From Phorcus lineatus (taxonomy: Eukaryota > Mollusca > Gastropoda > Trochida > Trochidae): DNA of 64,000 nucleotides. Of this stretch, positions 12,216 through 23,752 are shown in pieces. Below the pieces are notes generated by a model. The model did not search any database, was not told where the DNA came from, and saw nothing but the letters and a program-made list of their open reading frames with translations. The translations under genes were made by a program, and so were the position numbers. The stretch's first letter is position 1, and every line of letters starts with the position of its first letter. The stretch spans positions 8,754,501 through 8,818,500 of the forward strand of contig OV121087.1 of the NCBI GenBank assembly GCA_921293015.1, given 5' to 3'.

Positions 12216-12959
12216 AATATCCTGTATGTAATAATAAAATGTGGTGGTTCTGTATGTATAGTTACGAGTTCATTAAAAGAAATTGGACCTGCTACTCATT
12301 GGGAAGTACAAATACACCTTACAGATTTCTAGAAAAATGCAAACCTGGTAAAATGCTTTGTTGACAAAGTAAAATAATTAAATCTAAAGGTAAGATGAAC
12401 AGAGAACTGTTTAACTTTAGGCACTCTGTCTCTCTCTCAAGTTAAATAGTTTCCTGTTAATCAAATACATGAAATCCAAACCCATGGCTTCCAAGGAATT
12501 TGTATTGGAGACAGATTGTTTCTGTAAAGTCGATAAGGCTGAGAGACAATGCCATTGCACTTTTAATTAACAAACTTTTAATTAAGTTCTGTAATGCATC
12601 TAGTTACATTTGTTGTGAACAGCATACACTCGGTTATAAGCGCCTTAGTTTCTGAATTAAATCTGGAATTAAATGTTTTTAATGATTTTCCTTTTTAATG
12701 TATGTTTATATTCAGAATGAAAAGCATGAATAAATCGTTTACGCTTACAAAATGCGCAGTTAACGAAAGTCCCTTCTCTAATATTTGTAATGGAAAGTTT
12801 CCCGATATATTCCTTTCTAAATCGCTTACACGTGAATTGGTTTATATGTTTTGAATTAAAATATAGAAGCTGTCCGCTTTGATATACAATCAGCTCTTTG
12901 CAATTACGTATATGACTAATAGTCATATATACACGATTTTATACGTGTTCAAATTGGTT

Positions 12960-13245
12960 CTTACATCAAAATTATAAACCTATAATGATAATATGTCTTA
13001 TCATAACATACGTAACGTATCGTATCTTATCATCAGATAAAATATATCTTATATTAATTAATTCCATATCACAGCAGATGATATTATGTCATACTTCAAT
13101 AAAAGTCACTTACATAAAAATTATAAACTTATAATGATGAGATGTCATTTCGTAACGTATATCATATCATTACATATAATAAAATACCATTCCTTATCAT
13201 AGCAGATGATATCATATAATACTTTAATCAAAGTCACTTACATAA
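12960..13245. repeat. 149-bp tandem duplication
   Basis: CTTACATMAAAATTATAAAC starts at 12960 and again at 13109, and CTTACATAAGCAGC begins a third at 13237. Both full units continue with TATAATGATRAKATGTC and a GCAGATGATATYAT segment. Moderate divergence. Confidence 0.85.
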
Positions 13246-13319
13246 GCAGCTTTATATCAATAATTAGTTCAATAGTCTTTACCAGTCTACTCACTGCCTT
13301 CTCTCAGTTTAATAACGAG

Positions 13320-13455
13320 ACACTGAAATCTTTTGATAGATAGACAGTAGACGCAGATGTTGAAGCCAAGATAATTTATCTTCGTGATGTGAGGGTCTCA
13401 CCGACGCCATTTCATCAGTTATTAGAGGAAGTTTGATGAGGTCGCAGACTGGAAT
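13320..13455. repeat. Conserved 130-bp block, copy B
   Basis: Copy B contains CAGTAGACGCAGATGTTGAA, a perfect hairpin AAGATAA/TTATCTT at the place where copy A has GGATAA/TTATCC, and GACGCCATTTCATCAGTTAT. On the minus strand an ATG at 13410-13408 opens MASVRPSHHEDKLSWLQHLR and runs on to a stop after about 33 codons. The same frame upstream reads LIKLPLITDE. AAATGGCGTC on the minus strand also fits a YY1/Pho-type site. Coding, RNA and regulatory readings are all open. Confidence 0.75.
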
Positions 13456-15050
13456 AGTCAGTCATTACCTGTACCTGTCCTTTCGTGTTACCATACTCTC
13501 AGTTGATATTCAGGGAAAAGATTTCGAAGCTGCCTTAGTGCAAAGATAGTCGTAAACAAGTGCTCATGTATGGTACAAGTGGTAGCAATGCTATAAAAGC
13601 TTCTATAATCTAGGCCTATGTCCATGGACATCATGAAACCTAGTTTTAATAGTTGAAATTAATCTATCCAAATAGAACATTTCAAAAATCTTCATAAATC
13701 ATAAGGAAATTAAAATATCCCATTTTAACAAATAATACTTTAGCAAGTGATTTCAAGAAATGTTTTCTGATATTAAGAAAAGTTTGAAAAGACTCCGGGA
13801 ATGACGAGTTAAAGTGTCTTATTGGACAATATAGGGGTTATTCAGGGATTCTGCATTGAAGTAACCTTAGACCCGTATTGCTAATCCATCTATTGACCAG
13901 ATGAAATTATGCAGGTCTTAAATCAAGAAGTAAAATATTTGATCGACTCTTTGAACACAAATTTGCTAACGTCTAATGGGAAATTATCTTGATGTTGTTT
14001 ATTTAATGATGAAATGCATGAGGTTTATATAACATGTCTGATATAAGTATTGGTGAAACAATCATCATGATCTATATGTATACGACTATGTCGTAAAGTT
14101 CACATAAAGAGGACACTATCTAGTCTTCATTTTAATGGTAGATATATGGGAGACTTTAACTTTGTGATTGTGAGGAAGCATTGGCGCTAATTGCACACAG
14201 TGTTTATTAAAACAATAGAGAATTACTGAGATATCTCCGTAGGGTTACAATTATGTAAACGAAAAGACATTGCAAACGTAATATAAATATCAGTCGATAA
14301 CTGCTGTTTTTGCACAAACGTCTTTGTATGAGATTAATCATTGAAATCTTAAAATTATTTAAATTGCTTTCAAGTTAAGTGATTAATTCAAAACCTTAGT
14401 TTGAGTGATTCAATTTCGTTGAAATGTTTCACCTAATTGATTTAAAATTAACATAATGCAATACAAAAACATTATTGAAATAATTCGAATTGTTTAATAA
14501 TCATAATTAGAATAGTTACATTTTGAGTATAAATTGAAATTATATTATAAGCGGAAAGCATAGTTCAGAATATCCCTTTTTACATGACAAGTTTCCCTAT
14601 AATTCCCTATCAGCTGATAGTAATGTCTACTTAGTTGCAACACAATAACACAACCACAATAGAAGACACCCATTTTACACCTTCTCGCACACATAAACAA
14701 CATGTGCCTTTTCTTACTGTATGTAATCACATCAGAATATTCATCTTTCAGAAATCCTCAACAAATAAATGTATAAAGCCAACAGAAAAATTCAATAAGA
14801 GTTTACATTATGTAATATTACTTTTGTGAGGATTTACAAACTATCTAGGAAAAATTGTATTCATTCACTATGAATCATATCTTGTATTGAACATTTACCA
14901 TAGTCTGGAGGCATATAACACTGAAATGAAATGGTTGATTCTAACAAACATTCCCTTAAGTAAGTTAATTTCTCGTGAAAACAATTGCTGGGTTTTTATC
15001 ATTATGTGATTGAACTAAGAAACCCGCACGAGTGTTGCGTAGTGGAATTA
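13456..15050. other. AT-rich DNA, end of the right 4.5-kb unit
   Basis: No gene seen. Bases 14100-14270 are the sister of 9590-9690. The 61- and 64-codon frames at 14545-14829 lie on opposite strands of the same DNA and have no recognisable features. Confidence 0.4.
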
Positions 15051-15059
15051 TTGTAAGTC

Positions 15060-16320
15060 ATACCTCTTTAGTAGAAAACAGGATGATTTTTATACTTTTA
15101 CTTTTAACAACGTCATGTTGTCATTTCAAGACAAATCGCAAATTCAGAGATTATTGAAAAATTAATATTTGTACTTTGGATTCCAGTTTTGCATAATAGA
15201 AAATAACATATAAGAAAGTGATTTGAATATGTTTGCTCATTTGCCTCATAAAAAATGTAACTTATAGCTGCTGGATGGTTGAAAAAGTCGAAACTAGTTA
15301 AGTTAACAATTTGTCTTATTCTATATTTGTAATTACATTCAACATGAATGATCTCATATAACGTATAACTCGCAAACGAAGCTACAGTCGCTAAATACTG
15401 GCAAACGGAGAAAAATATGTTTCATTCATAAAGTTGACGGTGTTTGTGTCTTAACCGAAACGACGCATATATGACAATGAACTATAAGATAAAATGGAAT
15501 GAAAACTGTAATCAAGCAGACTACAGTTTATAGTTTATAGCGATAGTTTATTACTTGCCAGTATTTTCCACCTAGGCTATCCCTTCACTGATTTAAATGA
15601 CATATTGATTGACAGTATTCATGGCAGTTAAAGAGAAAACTATCCTCTCTTGCTGGATATTATACAATGGCGTCAATGGTGGAACATCTCTACCAAGAAC
15701 CAATGTCAAAAGCAAAGAATGGTGCTACACCTTGTTGTTTTATATTGTTTTCAATTATGTATTCTGCATTATTATGTATAAATATATATCATGCAAAACA
15801 TCTGCATCAATTTAATGAAAAGTCTTCATGTAAAGTAACAATTACAGGTACAATGATTAAAGACACTGACACATGGAGTACGTCTCTGATTAATTGTTTA
15901 TTTGTTAAATTTTTCTCTTTCTATATAAAAGCTAATTTGAAATATGTTTACTACAGACGGTAAATATATATTTGGTCAAGCCATTATTCCGTAAGAAGGT
16001 ACCTTATCTTCAGCAGATCATTTTAGTCTGAAGGAAATGGGTTTGTAAAGCAAAACCGAAATACGAAATACAACTAACCGGCTAAACCAAATTGTATAGG
16101 TTCTGTTAAGATATACTTGTATTAAACTACAAAATCGAAAGCATTTTTTACTTTTCTTCCGATACCTTTATACCTCTAAGAAAACGTGCTACAGCATAGA
16201 AGAATAGTGAATAGTGAATAGTGATTAATATAACTTACATTGAACATGAAAATGAATAACTCTGTCAGGTAAATATCCGTTTTCACCTTTCGAAATAGGT
16301 GCAACACAATTCAAGAAAAA
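15060..16320. repeat. Start of second unit family (sister of 25.1, 29.6, 32.4 and 34.5 kb)
   Basis: Bases 15070-15190 (TTTTACTTTTAACAACGTCATG ... AAGACAAATC) match 25160-25220 and 32380-32430. Bases 16020-16320 match 29570-29800 and 34535-34795; shared words include CCTAAGAAAACGTGCTACAG-like text and a terminal CACAATTCAAG. A frame of 98 codons (15667-15963, +) has no recognisable domain. The three-fold 7-bp GAATAGT repeat at 16201-16226 is minor. Confidence 0.65.
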
Positions 16321-16458
16321 TAGAGCCATGGGCTCTGTAGCTCATCAGACTTTTGATAGAAATAGGTGTTTGGGTTCAGACCATGAGTTCATGGGCTGTG
16401 TAGGAAAGATAGCCTGTCCCAACGTCCGAGTTATTCACAATTAAATAAAAAAGGCACA

Positions 16459-19100
16459 TTGCCCATTTGGGGTCAAGGGGTCACTGAACCTACAATTCAG
16501 AATCCCCATTGTCCAAGGAGTCTACACACAACTATTAAGCTATCAAGACCTTTTGGAACTGGAGAAGAAGATAAAAATAGTTTTTTAGGTTTTGACCCCT
16601 GTGACCCCATTTGGGGTCATGGGGTCACCAAACCTACAATTTAGAATCCCCGTTGGCCCAGGAGTCTACACACACCTTTTCAGTTCTCTAGACCTTTTGG
16701 AACTGGAGAAGAAGATGAAATTAGGTTTTACAGGTTTTGACCCCTGTGATCCCATTTGGGGTCATGGGGTCACCAAACCTACAATTTAGAATCTCCAGTG
16801 CCCAAGGAGTCTACACACAACTATTCAGCTCTCTGGACCTTTTGGAACTGGAGAAGAAGATGAAAATAGGTTTTTCATGTTTTGACCCCTGTGACCTCAT
16901 TTGGGGTCATGGGGTTACAAAATCTACAATTTAGAATCTCCAGTGCCAAAGGAATCTACACACAACTTTTCAGCTCTCTGGACCTTTTGGAACTAGGGAA
17001 AAAGATGAAATAAGTTTTTTTTAGGTTTTGACCCCTGTGACCCCATTTGGGGTCATGGGGTCACCAAACCTATAATTTAGAATCCCCGTTGGCCAAGGAG
17101 TCTACACACACCTTTTCAGCTCTCTAGACCTTTTGGAACTAGGGAAAAATATGAAATTAGCTTTTTTAGGTTTTGACCCCTGTCACCCCATTTGGGGTCA
17201 TGGGGTAACAAAACCTACAATTTAGAATCCCTGTTTGCCAAGGAGTCTACACACACCTTTTCAGCTCTCTAGACCTTTTGGAACTAGGGAAAAAGATGAA
17301 ATTAGGTTTTTTAGGTTTTGACCCCTGTGACCCCATTTGGGATCATGGGGTCACCAAACCTACAATTTAGAATCCCCGTTGCCCAAGGAGTCTACACATA
17401 ACTATTCAGCTCTCTGGACCTTTTGGAACTGGAGAAGAAGATGAAAATAGGTTTTTCATGTTTTGACCCCTGTGACCTCATTTGGGGTCATGGGGTCACA
17501 AAATCTACAATTTAGAATTTCCAGTGCCGAAGGAGTCTACACACATTTTTTCAGCTCTCTGGAACTTTTGGAACTAGGGAAAAAGATGAAATAAGTTTTT
17601 TTTAGGTTTTGACCCCTGTGACCCCATTTGGGGTCATGGGGTCACCAAACCTATAATTTAGAATCCCCGTTGGCCAAGGAGTCTACACACACCTTTTCAG
17701 CTCTCTAGACCTTTTGGAACTAGGGAAAAATATGAAATTAGCTTTTTTAGGTTGTGACCCCATGACCCCAAATAACAAAACCTACAATTTAGAATCCCTG
17801 TTTGCCAAGGAGTCTACACACACCTTTTCAGCTCTCTAGACCTTTTGGAACTAGGGAAAAAGATTAAATTAGGTTTTTTAGGTTTTGACCCCTGTGACCC
17901 CATTTGGGATCATGGGGTCACCAAACCTACAATTTAGAATCCCCGTTGCCCAAGGAGTCCACACATAACTATTCAGCTCTCTGGACCTTTTGGAACTGGA
18001 GAAGAAGATGAAAATAGGTTTTTCATGTTTTGACCCCTGTGACCTCATTTGGGGTCATGGGGTCACAAAATCTACAATTTAAAATCTCCAGTGCCGAAGG
18101 AGTCTACACACATTTTTTCAGCTCTCTGGACCTTTTGGAACTAGGGAAAAAGATGAAAAAAGTTTTTTTTAGGTTTTGACCCCTGTGACCCCAAATGGGG
18201 TCATGGGGTCACAAAACCTACAATTTAGAATCCCCGTTTGCCAAGGAGTCTACACACACCTTTTCAACTCTCTAGATCTTTTGGAACTAGGGAAAAAGAT
18301 TAAATTAGGTTTTTTAGGTTTTGACCCCTGTGACCCCATTTGGGGTCATGGGGTCACCAAACCTACAATTTAGAATCTCCAGTGCCTAAGGAGTCTACAC
18401 ACAACTATTCAGCTCTCTGGACCTTTTGGAACTGGAGAAGATGAAAATAGGTTTTTCATGTTTTGAACCCTGTGACCTCATTTGGGGTCATGGGGTCACA
18501 AAATCTACAATTTAGAATCTCCAGTGCCCAAGGAGTCTACACACAACTTTTCAGCTCTCTGGACCTTTTGGAACTGGAGAAGAAGATTAAAATAGGTTTT
18601 TCATGTTTTGACCCCTCTGACCTCATTTGGGGTCATGGGGTCACCAAACCTACAATTTAGAATCCCCGTTGGCCAAGGAGTCTACACACACCTTTTCAGC
18701 TCTCTAGACCTTTTGGAACTAGGGAAAAAGATGAAATTAGGTTTTTTAGGTTTTGACCCCTGTAAACCCATTTGGGGGTCATGGGGTCACCAAACATACA
18801 ATTTAGAATCCCCGTTGGCCAAGGAGTCTACACACACCTTTTCAGCTCTCTAGACCTTTTGGAACTGGAAAAGAAGATGAAAATAGGTTTTTCAGGTTTT
18901 GACCCCTGTGACCCCATTTGGGGTCATGTGGTCACCAAACCTACAATTTAGAATCGCCAGTGCCCAAGGAGTCTACACACAACTATTCAGCTCTCTGGAC
19001 CTTTTGGAACTGGAGAAGAAGATGAAAATAGATTTTTAAGGTTTTGACCCTTGTGACCCCATTTGGGGTCATGGGGTCACGAAATCTACAATTTAGAATC
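16459..19100 (+). repeat. 145-bp core monomer array of copy 1
   Basis: About 18 monomers, each with GGTTTTGACCCCTGTGACC, TACAATTTAGAATC, GGAGTCTACACACA and GACCTTTTGGAACT. Monomers fall into types (CCCCGTTGGCC versus CTCCAGTGCCC; CTAGGG versus CTGGAG) that recur every four units (for example 17009 and 17589), so there is higher-order repetition of about 570-580 bp. One monomer near 17757 has lost much of its GGGGTCA part. The repeated 65-codon frames (for example 16592-16789) are artefacts: 145 is not a multiple of three, so no frame spans the array. Confidence 0.95.
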
Positions 19101-19185
19101 CCCATTTGCCAAGGAGTATGCACATAAAATTTCAGCTCTCTAGAGTCATTGGTTCTGGAGAAGAAGTCGAAAAAGTGAAAAGTTT

Positions 19186-19242
19186 ACGGATGGACGGATG
19201 GACGGACGGATGGACGGATGGACGGACGGATGGACGGACGCC
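19186..19242 (+). repeat. GACG/GATG tetranucleotide microsatellite of copy 1
   Basis: Alternating GGAC and GGAT tetramers just before the hairpin tail. The inverted equivalent in copy 2 is at about 21992-22024 and is shorter. Confidence 0.95.
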
Positions 19243-19294
19243 GGACGCCTTGCCATGCCATAAGCCCATCGGGTCTTTCAGACCTGATGAGCTA

Positions 19295-20300
19295 AAAATG
19301 GTACTGGAGATGTTTCTGCTGATATGCAATTTCACGAAATGTATTTCACGAAACACAGAATTGAATAAATCTCCTTCAATAAGCAAAACAAGACATGCAG
19401 TTAATCAATTCTTATTGTTATCACGAAATCTATCTATATCATATGTTTTGATTCTCTCGACGGTAAAGGGTCATTGGCACGTTGTTGTTTTTTAAATTTC
19501 ATTTCTTCAATTTTCCTAAATATATTTATGTTTCAGTCGAAACGAATATCCATATCCGTAGTCTTTGAAGAAAGCATCAAGCCTTCAGCGAAACCTGTAA
19601 TTGGCGACCATTTTTATTGTGAATACCTTTTAAACATTTAAGGTGGGAGAACTGATTCGTGTAGCTTAAATAAAAATGTTAAATTCGTTTTAGAACTACA
19701 TTTCTTAATTAGAAATGATAACCATGCTATTACTTAGTCTATTTTCGTTTTCACAAGTAGAAGATGGAAGAAAAGATAAGCTGTCACCTGATTTCAAAGA
19801 CAGGAACCGATAAATCATATACATTTAGCACATGGTATGAAACAGATTAAATCGAAAAGGAAATACGTAAGTAAAGTTTTGTTAAATTATTGCATCTATG
19901 GTGCCGATTACATAAGGTGTTTTATTGTTGATTTGAAATACAACGATATCGTGTCCCTCCGTCACTCAATCACTATTTTATAGTTGAATAAAGGGTAGAC
20001 AGCACCTTTGATCTCGGCAAGAATAGAGTAGAAATGTCCGATAAACTACGTCAAAGAACAACATATAGTTTTTTATTATTGCTAAAACAAGAGTTGAGTC
20101 TTAACTCCGAAAATCGTTATTGTCATTGTTTAATGTGTAGTTTGTCATTCCTCTGCATTATACAAACACCCACATTTGTTTTCTCTCATCTCTTGGTTAT
20201 AAAACAGAGGGGTTGATGCCTCGTGTTTTGCCTAGAACTGTGTCGTGGGGGAATAGCTCGGGATCTACACACCTTCAAAAACAAGCAGAGAAGATTCTTT
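19295..20300. repeat. Diverged unit segment (sisters at 29.80-30.80 and 34.80-35.70 kb)
   Basis: Several blocks match in order. Bases 19295-19340 match 29800-29830. Bases 19530-19640 (CGAAACGAATAT..., GCGACCATTTTTATTGTGAA) match 35080-35160, and more weakly 30090-30190. Bases 19930-20120 (TCCCTCCGTCACTCAATCA, CACCTTTGATCTCGGYAA, AGAGTAGAAATGTC) match 30540-30710 and 35500-35670. No gene seen. The 129-codon frame at 19106-19495 crosses the pearl tail and is not a gene. Confidence 0.75.
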
Positions 20301-20785
20301 CAGGCAGGGAACAAGACTGACGTTAGAACGTTTAGTCTCCCCTTTTATAGCCCTGATTCTCTGTGTGAATTTGAAAATATGTCGTTTCTATCTACCTCTT
20401 GATAATGGATAATCTTCATTATGATTACGTTATGTACATTTGATGCGACATTTGCTGTCATCGGCAAATGTTGAGTGCCCGGAATGATAATCAAGGTTTA
20501 TGCCTGCCATTGACTGTTGAAGTAAACGCTCTTGTTGTTAAAGTGATAAGCTGTTGTTTGTTCAACTGGTCGCTCCGACAGGTTAGTTAATACTTATTGC
20601 CTAATAGCTGGGCTTAGCACCTCGTGTCAACTTGTATCGGAGAGAGAGATAAGTGATATCATGTAAGCTGACTCTACACATTAAGACTTCATGGGTGAAA
20701 TAATGTAAATTATAACTTTGTAGTGTATAACAAAAATTATGAAAATTTTGAACTAAAATATAGCAATTTTGGCACTGTTATAGTT
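20301..20785. other. Unannotated DNA
   Basis: No open frame or repeat of note. A GAGAGAGAT stretch at 20641 is trivial. Confidence 0.4.
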
Positions 20786-21080
20786 ACAACTGGACGTAAG
20801 ACAAATTGTATTTCACAGAGCGTATGCAGCAAGCATTTATATACATAAATTTATGTCATTGAATACGAGTGTTGTAAACAACGCCTACTGTTAAGGAAAA
20901 TAAATGCGTATGTCAATATAAGAAAGAAGTATATAAAAAGTTTTGTTTTAAATATGTCAAACATAATTACATTTTAATGAACTTGTCATTTGGAATATTA
21001 CCAAGCAAATAGACCAACGTCAACAGTTATTACTTTTTTTTAACTGGAAATCACAGGCTGCACTATGAATGTAAGGTCTA
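20786..21080. repeat. Unit segment, clear sister of 30788-31075
   Basis: About 290 bp align to 30788-31075 at what looks like 75-80% identity. Shared text includes GACAAATT...TTCACRGAG, AGCAARCATTTATATACA, ATCGCCTWCTGTT, TTAAGGAAAATAA and GAAAGAAGTATAT. Exactly 10.0 kb separates the two copies. This is one of the best proofs that the region is duplicated. Confidence 0.85.
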
Positions 21081-21940
21081 TACCCTACAAAACACTGTTC
21101 TGGATAATTATCTGAAATTGCATTGAACTCGTTGACTTGAACCAGCCACGGTTAATTATTTTATCCAAGTTGAATGAAAAGCCTTAGAATTATACTTTTT
21201 ATTCAGTTTGAATATGTACCTAAAATAACATAATGAGTATCTCTTTTAAGATCTTTGTATCCAAATTCGAGTCAGTTAATTGCAGATTTTCAACACTGCA
21301 TCTCAACATTGTTATTTATGAAAAATTAACTTTTATGTATCTAGAAATACACATTGATAAGATTGGGTATAACACTACAACTAGGCCATTCCACTACGAG
21401 AAATTTGATAACATCTGCTCTCAAAGCTTCCCTACCAAACAGCGTGTCAGACGTTCAGTAGAATATGTTGGGAACATCTTCCCAGTGTTATATACCATCC
21501 ACACACAAAAAAGGTGATCTTGAGAACTTTAGAATCTTTAAAAACGGTAAAAATTATAAAACCATAATAAATCCTTCCAAAATGTTATTAGTATTTGAAT
21601 GTTAACAACTTCAGTGCAATAAACGGTATAAGCATCTGAAGGCATTTTTGCAAAACATCCCTTTGAAAACATGTATAAAAGCATGTGGAACCAATAGCCA
21701 AAGTAAGGCAATCATCGTTTAAAATGTTGGTATTTGATTTTGCATCAGCAAGCCAAGTAGTACTGGCAAAAACTTATCGTCGGATAGAAAGCGTCATGTC
21801 AAAATTTGTATTTTCCAGACAATTGAACATCCATTAGAGTGTGATATTATTACTTAAGGGTCGGTTCCTGCAAACCAATTCGCCCAAGAGTTACCACACA
21901 AGCCATGAATCTCTATGCATCTGGGTCAATAACTTTTTAT
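21081..21940. other. Unannotated DNA, not seen in the sister unit
   Basis: The sister unit passes from the 20.8-kb block to the 24.2-kb block within about 100 bp (31.07-31.17 kb). This stretch is therefore extra here, or lost there. The 94-codon frame at 21233-21517 (+) shows no recognisable features. The last bases, TTTTTAT at 21934-21940, are the left target copy for the next element. Confidence 0.4.
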
Positions 21941-23745
21941 TAGCTCATCAGGTCTGAAAGACCCGATGGGCTTATGGCATGGCATGGCGTCCGGCGTCCG
22001 TCCGTCCATCCGTCCATCCGTCCGTAAACTTTTCACTTGTTCGACTTCTTCTCCAGAACCAATGACTCTAGAGAGCTGAAATTTTATGTGCATACTCCTT
22101 GGCAAATGGGGATTCTAAATTGTAGATTTCGTGACCCCATGACCCCAAATGGGGTCACAAGGGTCAAAACCTTAAAAATCTATTTTCATCTTCTTCTCCA
22201 GTTCCAAAAAGTCCAGAGAGCTGAATAGTTGTGTGTAGACTCCTTGGGCACTGGAGATTCTAAATTGTAGGTTTGGTGACCACATGACCCCAAATGGGGT
22301 CAGAGGGGTCAAAACCTGAAAAACCTATTTTCATCTTCTTTTCCAGTTCCAAAAGGTCTAGAGAGCTGAAAAGGTGTGTGTAGACTCCTTGGCCAACGGG
22401 GATTCTAAATTGTAGGTTTGGTGACCCCATGACCCCAAATGGGGTCAGAGGGGTCAAAACATGAAAAACCTATTTTCATCTTCTTCTCCAGTTCCAAAAG
22501 GTCCAGAGAGCTGAATAGTTGTGTGTAGACTCCTTGGGCACTGGAGATTCTAAATTGTAGGTTTGGTTACCCATTGACCCCAAATGGGGTCACAGAGGTC
22601 AAAACCTGAAAAACCTATTTTCGTCTTCTTTTCCAGTTCCAAAAGGTCTAGAGAGCTGAAAAGGTGTGTGTAGACTCCTTGGGCACTGGAGATTCTAAAT
22701 TGTAGGTTTGGTGACCCCATGACCCCAAATGGGTTCACAGGGGTCAAAACCTAAAAAACCTAATTTCATCTTTTTCCCTAGTTCCAAAAGGTCTAGAGAG
22801 CTGAAAAGGTGTGTGTAGACTCCTTGGCCAACGGGGATTCCAAATTGTAGGTTTGGTGACCCCATGACCCCAAATGGGGTCAGAGGGGTCAAAACATGAA
22901 AAACCTATTTTCATCTTCTTCTCCAGTTTCAAAAGGTCCAGAGAGCTGAATAGTTGTGTGTAGACTCCTTGGGCACTGGAGATTCTAAATTGTAGGTTTG
23001 GTTACCCATTGACCCCAAATGGGGTCACAGAGGTCAAAACCTGAAAAACCTATTTTCATCTTCTTTTCCAGTTCCAAAAGGTCTAGAGAGCTGAAAAGGT
23101 GTGTGTAGACTCCTTGGCCAACGGGGATTCTAAATTGTATGTTTGGTGACCCCATGACCCCAAATGGGTTCACAGGGGTCAAAACCTAAAAAACCTAATT
23201 TCATCTTTTTCCCTAGTTCCAAAAGGTCTAGAGAGCTGAAAAGATGTGTGTAGACTCCTTGGCCAACGGGGATTCTAAATTGTAGGTATGGTGACCCCAT
23301 GACCCCAAATAGGGTCAGAGGGGTCAAAACCTAAAAAACCTAATTTCATCTTTTTCCCTAGTTCCAAAAGGTCTAGAGAGCTGAAAAATTGTGTGAAGAC
23401 TCCTTGGACACTGGGGATTCTAAATTGTAGGTTTGGTGACCACTTGACCCCCAAATGGGGTCACAGGGGTCAAAACCTTAAAATCCTACTTTCATCTTCT
23501 TCTCCAGTTCCAAAAGGTCTTGATAGCTTAATAGTTGTGTGTAGACTCCTTGGACAATGGGGATTCTGAATTGTAGGTTCGGTGACCCCTTGACCCCAAA
23601 TGGGCAATGTGCCTTTTTTATTTAATTGTGAATAACTCGGACGTTGGGACAGGCTATCTTTCCTACACAGCCCATGAACTCATGGTCTAAACCCAAACAC
23701 CTATTTCTATCAAAAGTCTGATGAGCTACAGAGCCCATGGCTCTA
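21941..23745 (-). mobile_element. Pearl-like non-autonomous element, copy 2 (1,805 bp, inverted)
   Basis: It has the same parts as copy 1 in reverse order. The hairpin tail (TAGCTCATCAGGTCTGAAAG...) comes first, then the tetranucleotide microsatellite, about 10-11 core monomers, and the head ending in GAGCCCATGGCTCTA at 23745. TTTTTAT stands on both sides (21934-21940 and 23746-23752), a possible 7-bp target duplication in T-rich DNA. Copies 1 and 2 face each other across 2.65 kb. Monomer types match those of copy 1, so they belong to one subfamily. Confidence 0.85.
22080..23610 (-). repeat. 145-bp core monomer array of copy 2
   Basis: About 10-11 monomers in inverse orientation. A two-monomer block is repeated near 22560 and 22990 (GGTTTGGTTACCCATTGACC in both). 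The 65-codon minus frames are repeat artefacts. Confidence 0.95.
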
Positions 23746-23752
23746 TTTTTAT

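Larger units (their letters stand above)
9900..13319. repeat. Degenerate unit of the about 4.5-kb duplication (right copy)
   Basis: No gene seen. It carries the sister blocks of the left copy at 10237-10310 and 11497-11610, in the same order and orientation. Inserted or local features (a foldback at 12.1 kb and a 149-bp tandem at 12.96 kb) are listed separately. Short frames such as 10810-11007 (+) and 12669-12926 (-) show no recognisable domain. Confidence 0.6.
16321..19294 (+). mobile_element. Pearl-like non-autonomous element, copy 1 (2,974 bp)
   Basis: The element has four parts. A unique head of about 140 bp begins TAGAGCCATGGGCTCTGTAG and includes a GAGCC/GGGCTC hairpin. About 18 core monomers of about 145 bp follow. 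Then comes a GACG/GATG microsatellite (19186-19242), and a tail ends in a long hairpin, AGCCCATCGGGTC ... GACCTGATGAGCT. This order (head, core monomers, ACGG-type microsatellite, hairpin tail) is that of the bivalve pearl family, now usually linked to Helentron-type rolling-circle elements. No protein is encoded. Sister units at 29.80 and 34.79 kb have the uninterrupted target CAAGYAACATKGTACTGG. The flanks are A-rich (GAAAAA before, AAAATGG after), so a 4-5-bp duplication is possible but ambiguous. Such a duplication would not fit classical Helitrons. Confidence 0.85.

Noticed and set aside
16459-18853. Series of similar 65-codon plus-strand frames
   Set aside because: They come from the 145-bp monomers. 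As 145 is not a multiple of three, each frame ends after about one and a half monomers, and no continuous protein exists.
19106-19495. 129-codon plus frame
   Set aside because: Crosses the microsatellite and hairpin tail of the pearl-like element and runs into unit DNA. No conserved sister frame.
22260-23327. Same 65-codon frames on the minus strand
   Set aside because: Mirror of the monomer array in the inverted element, not genes.
16459-23610. CRISPR-like arrays
   Set aside because: Repeats are about 145 bp with no unique spacers, in eukaryotic-type DNA. They are element core monomers.
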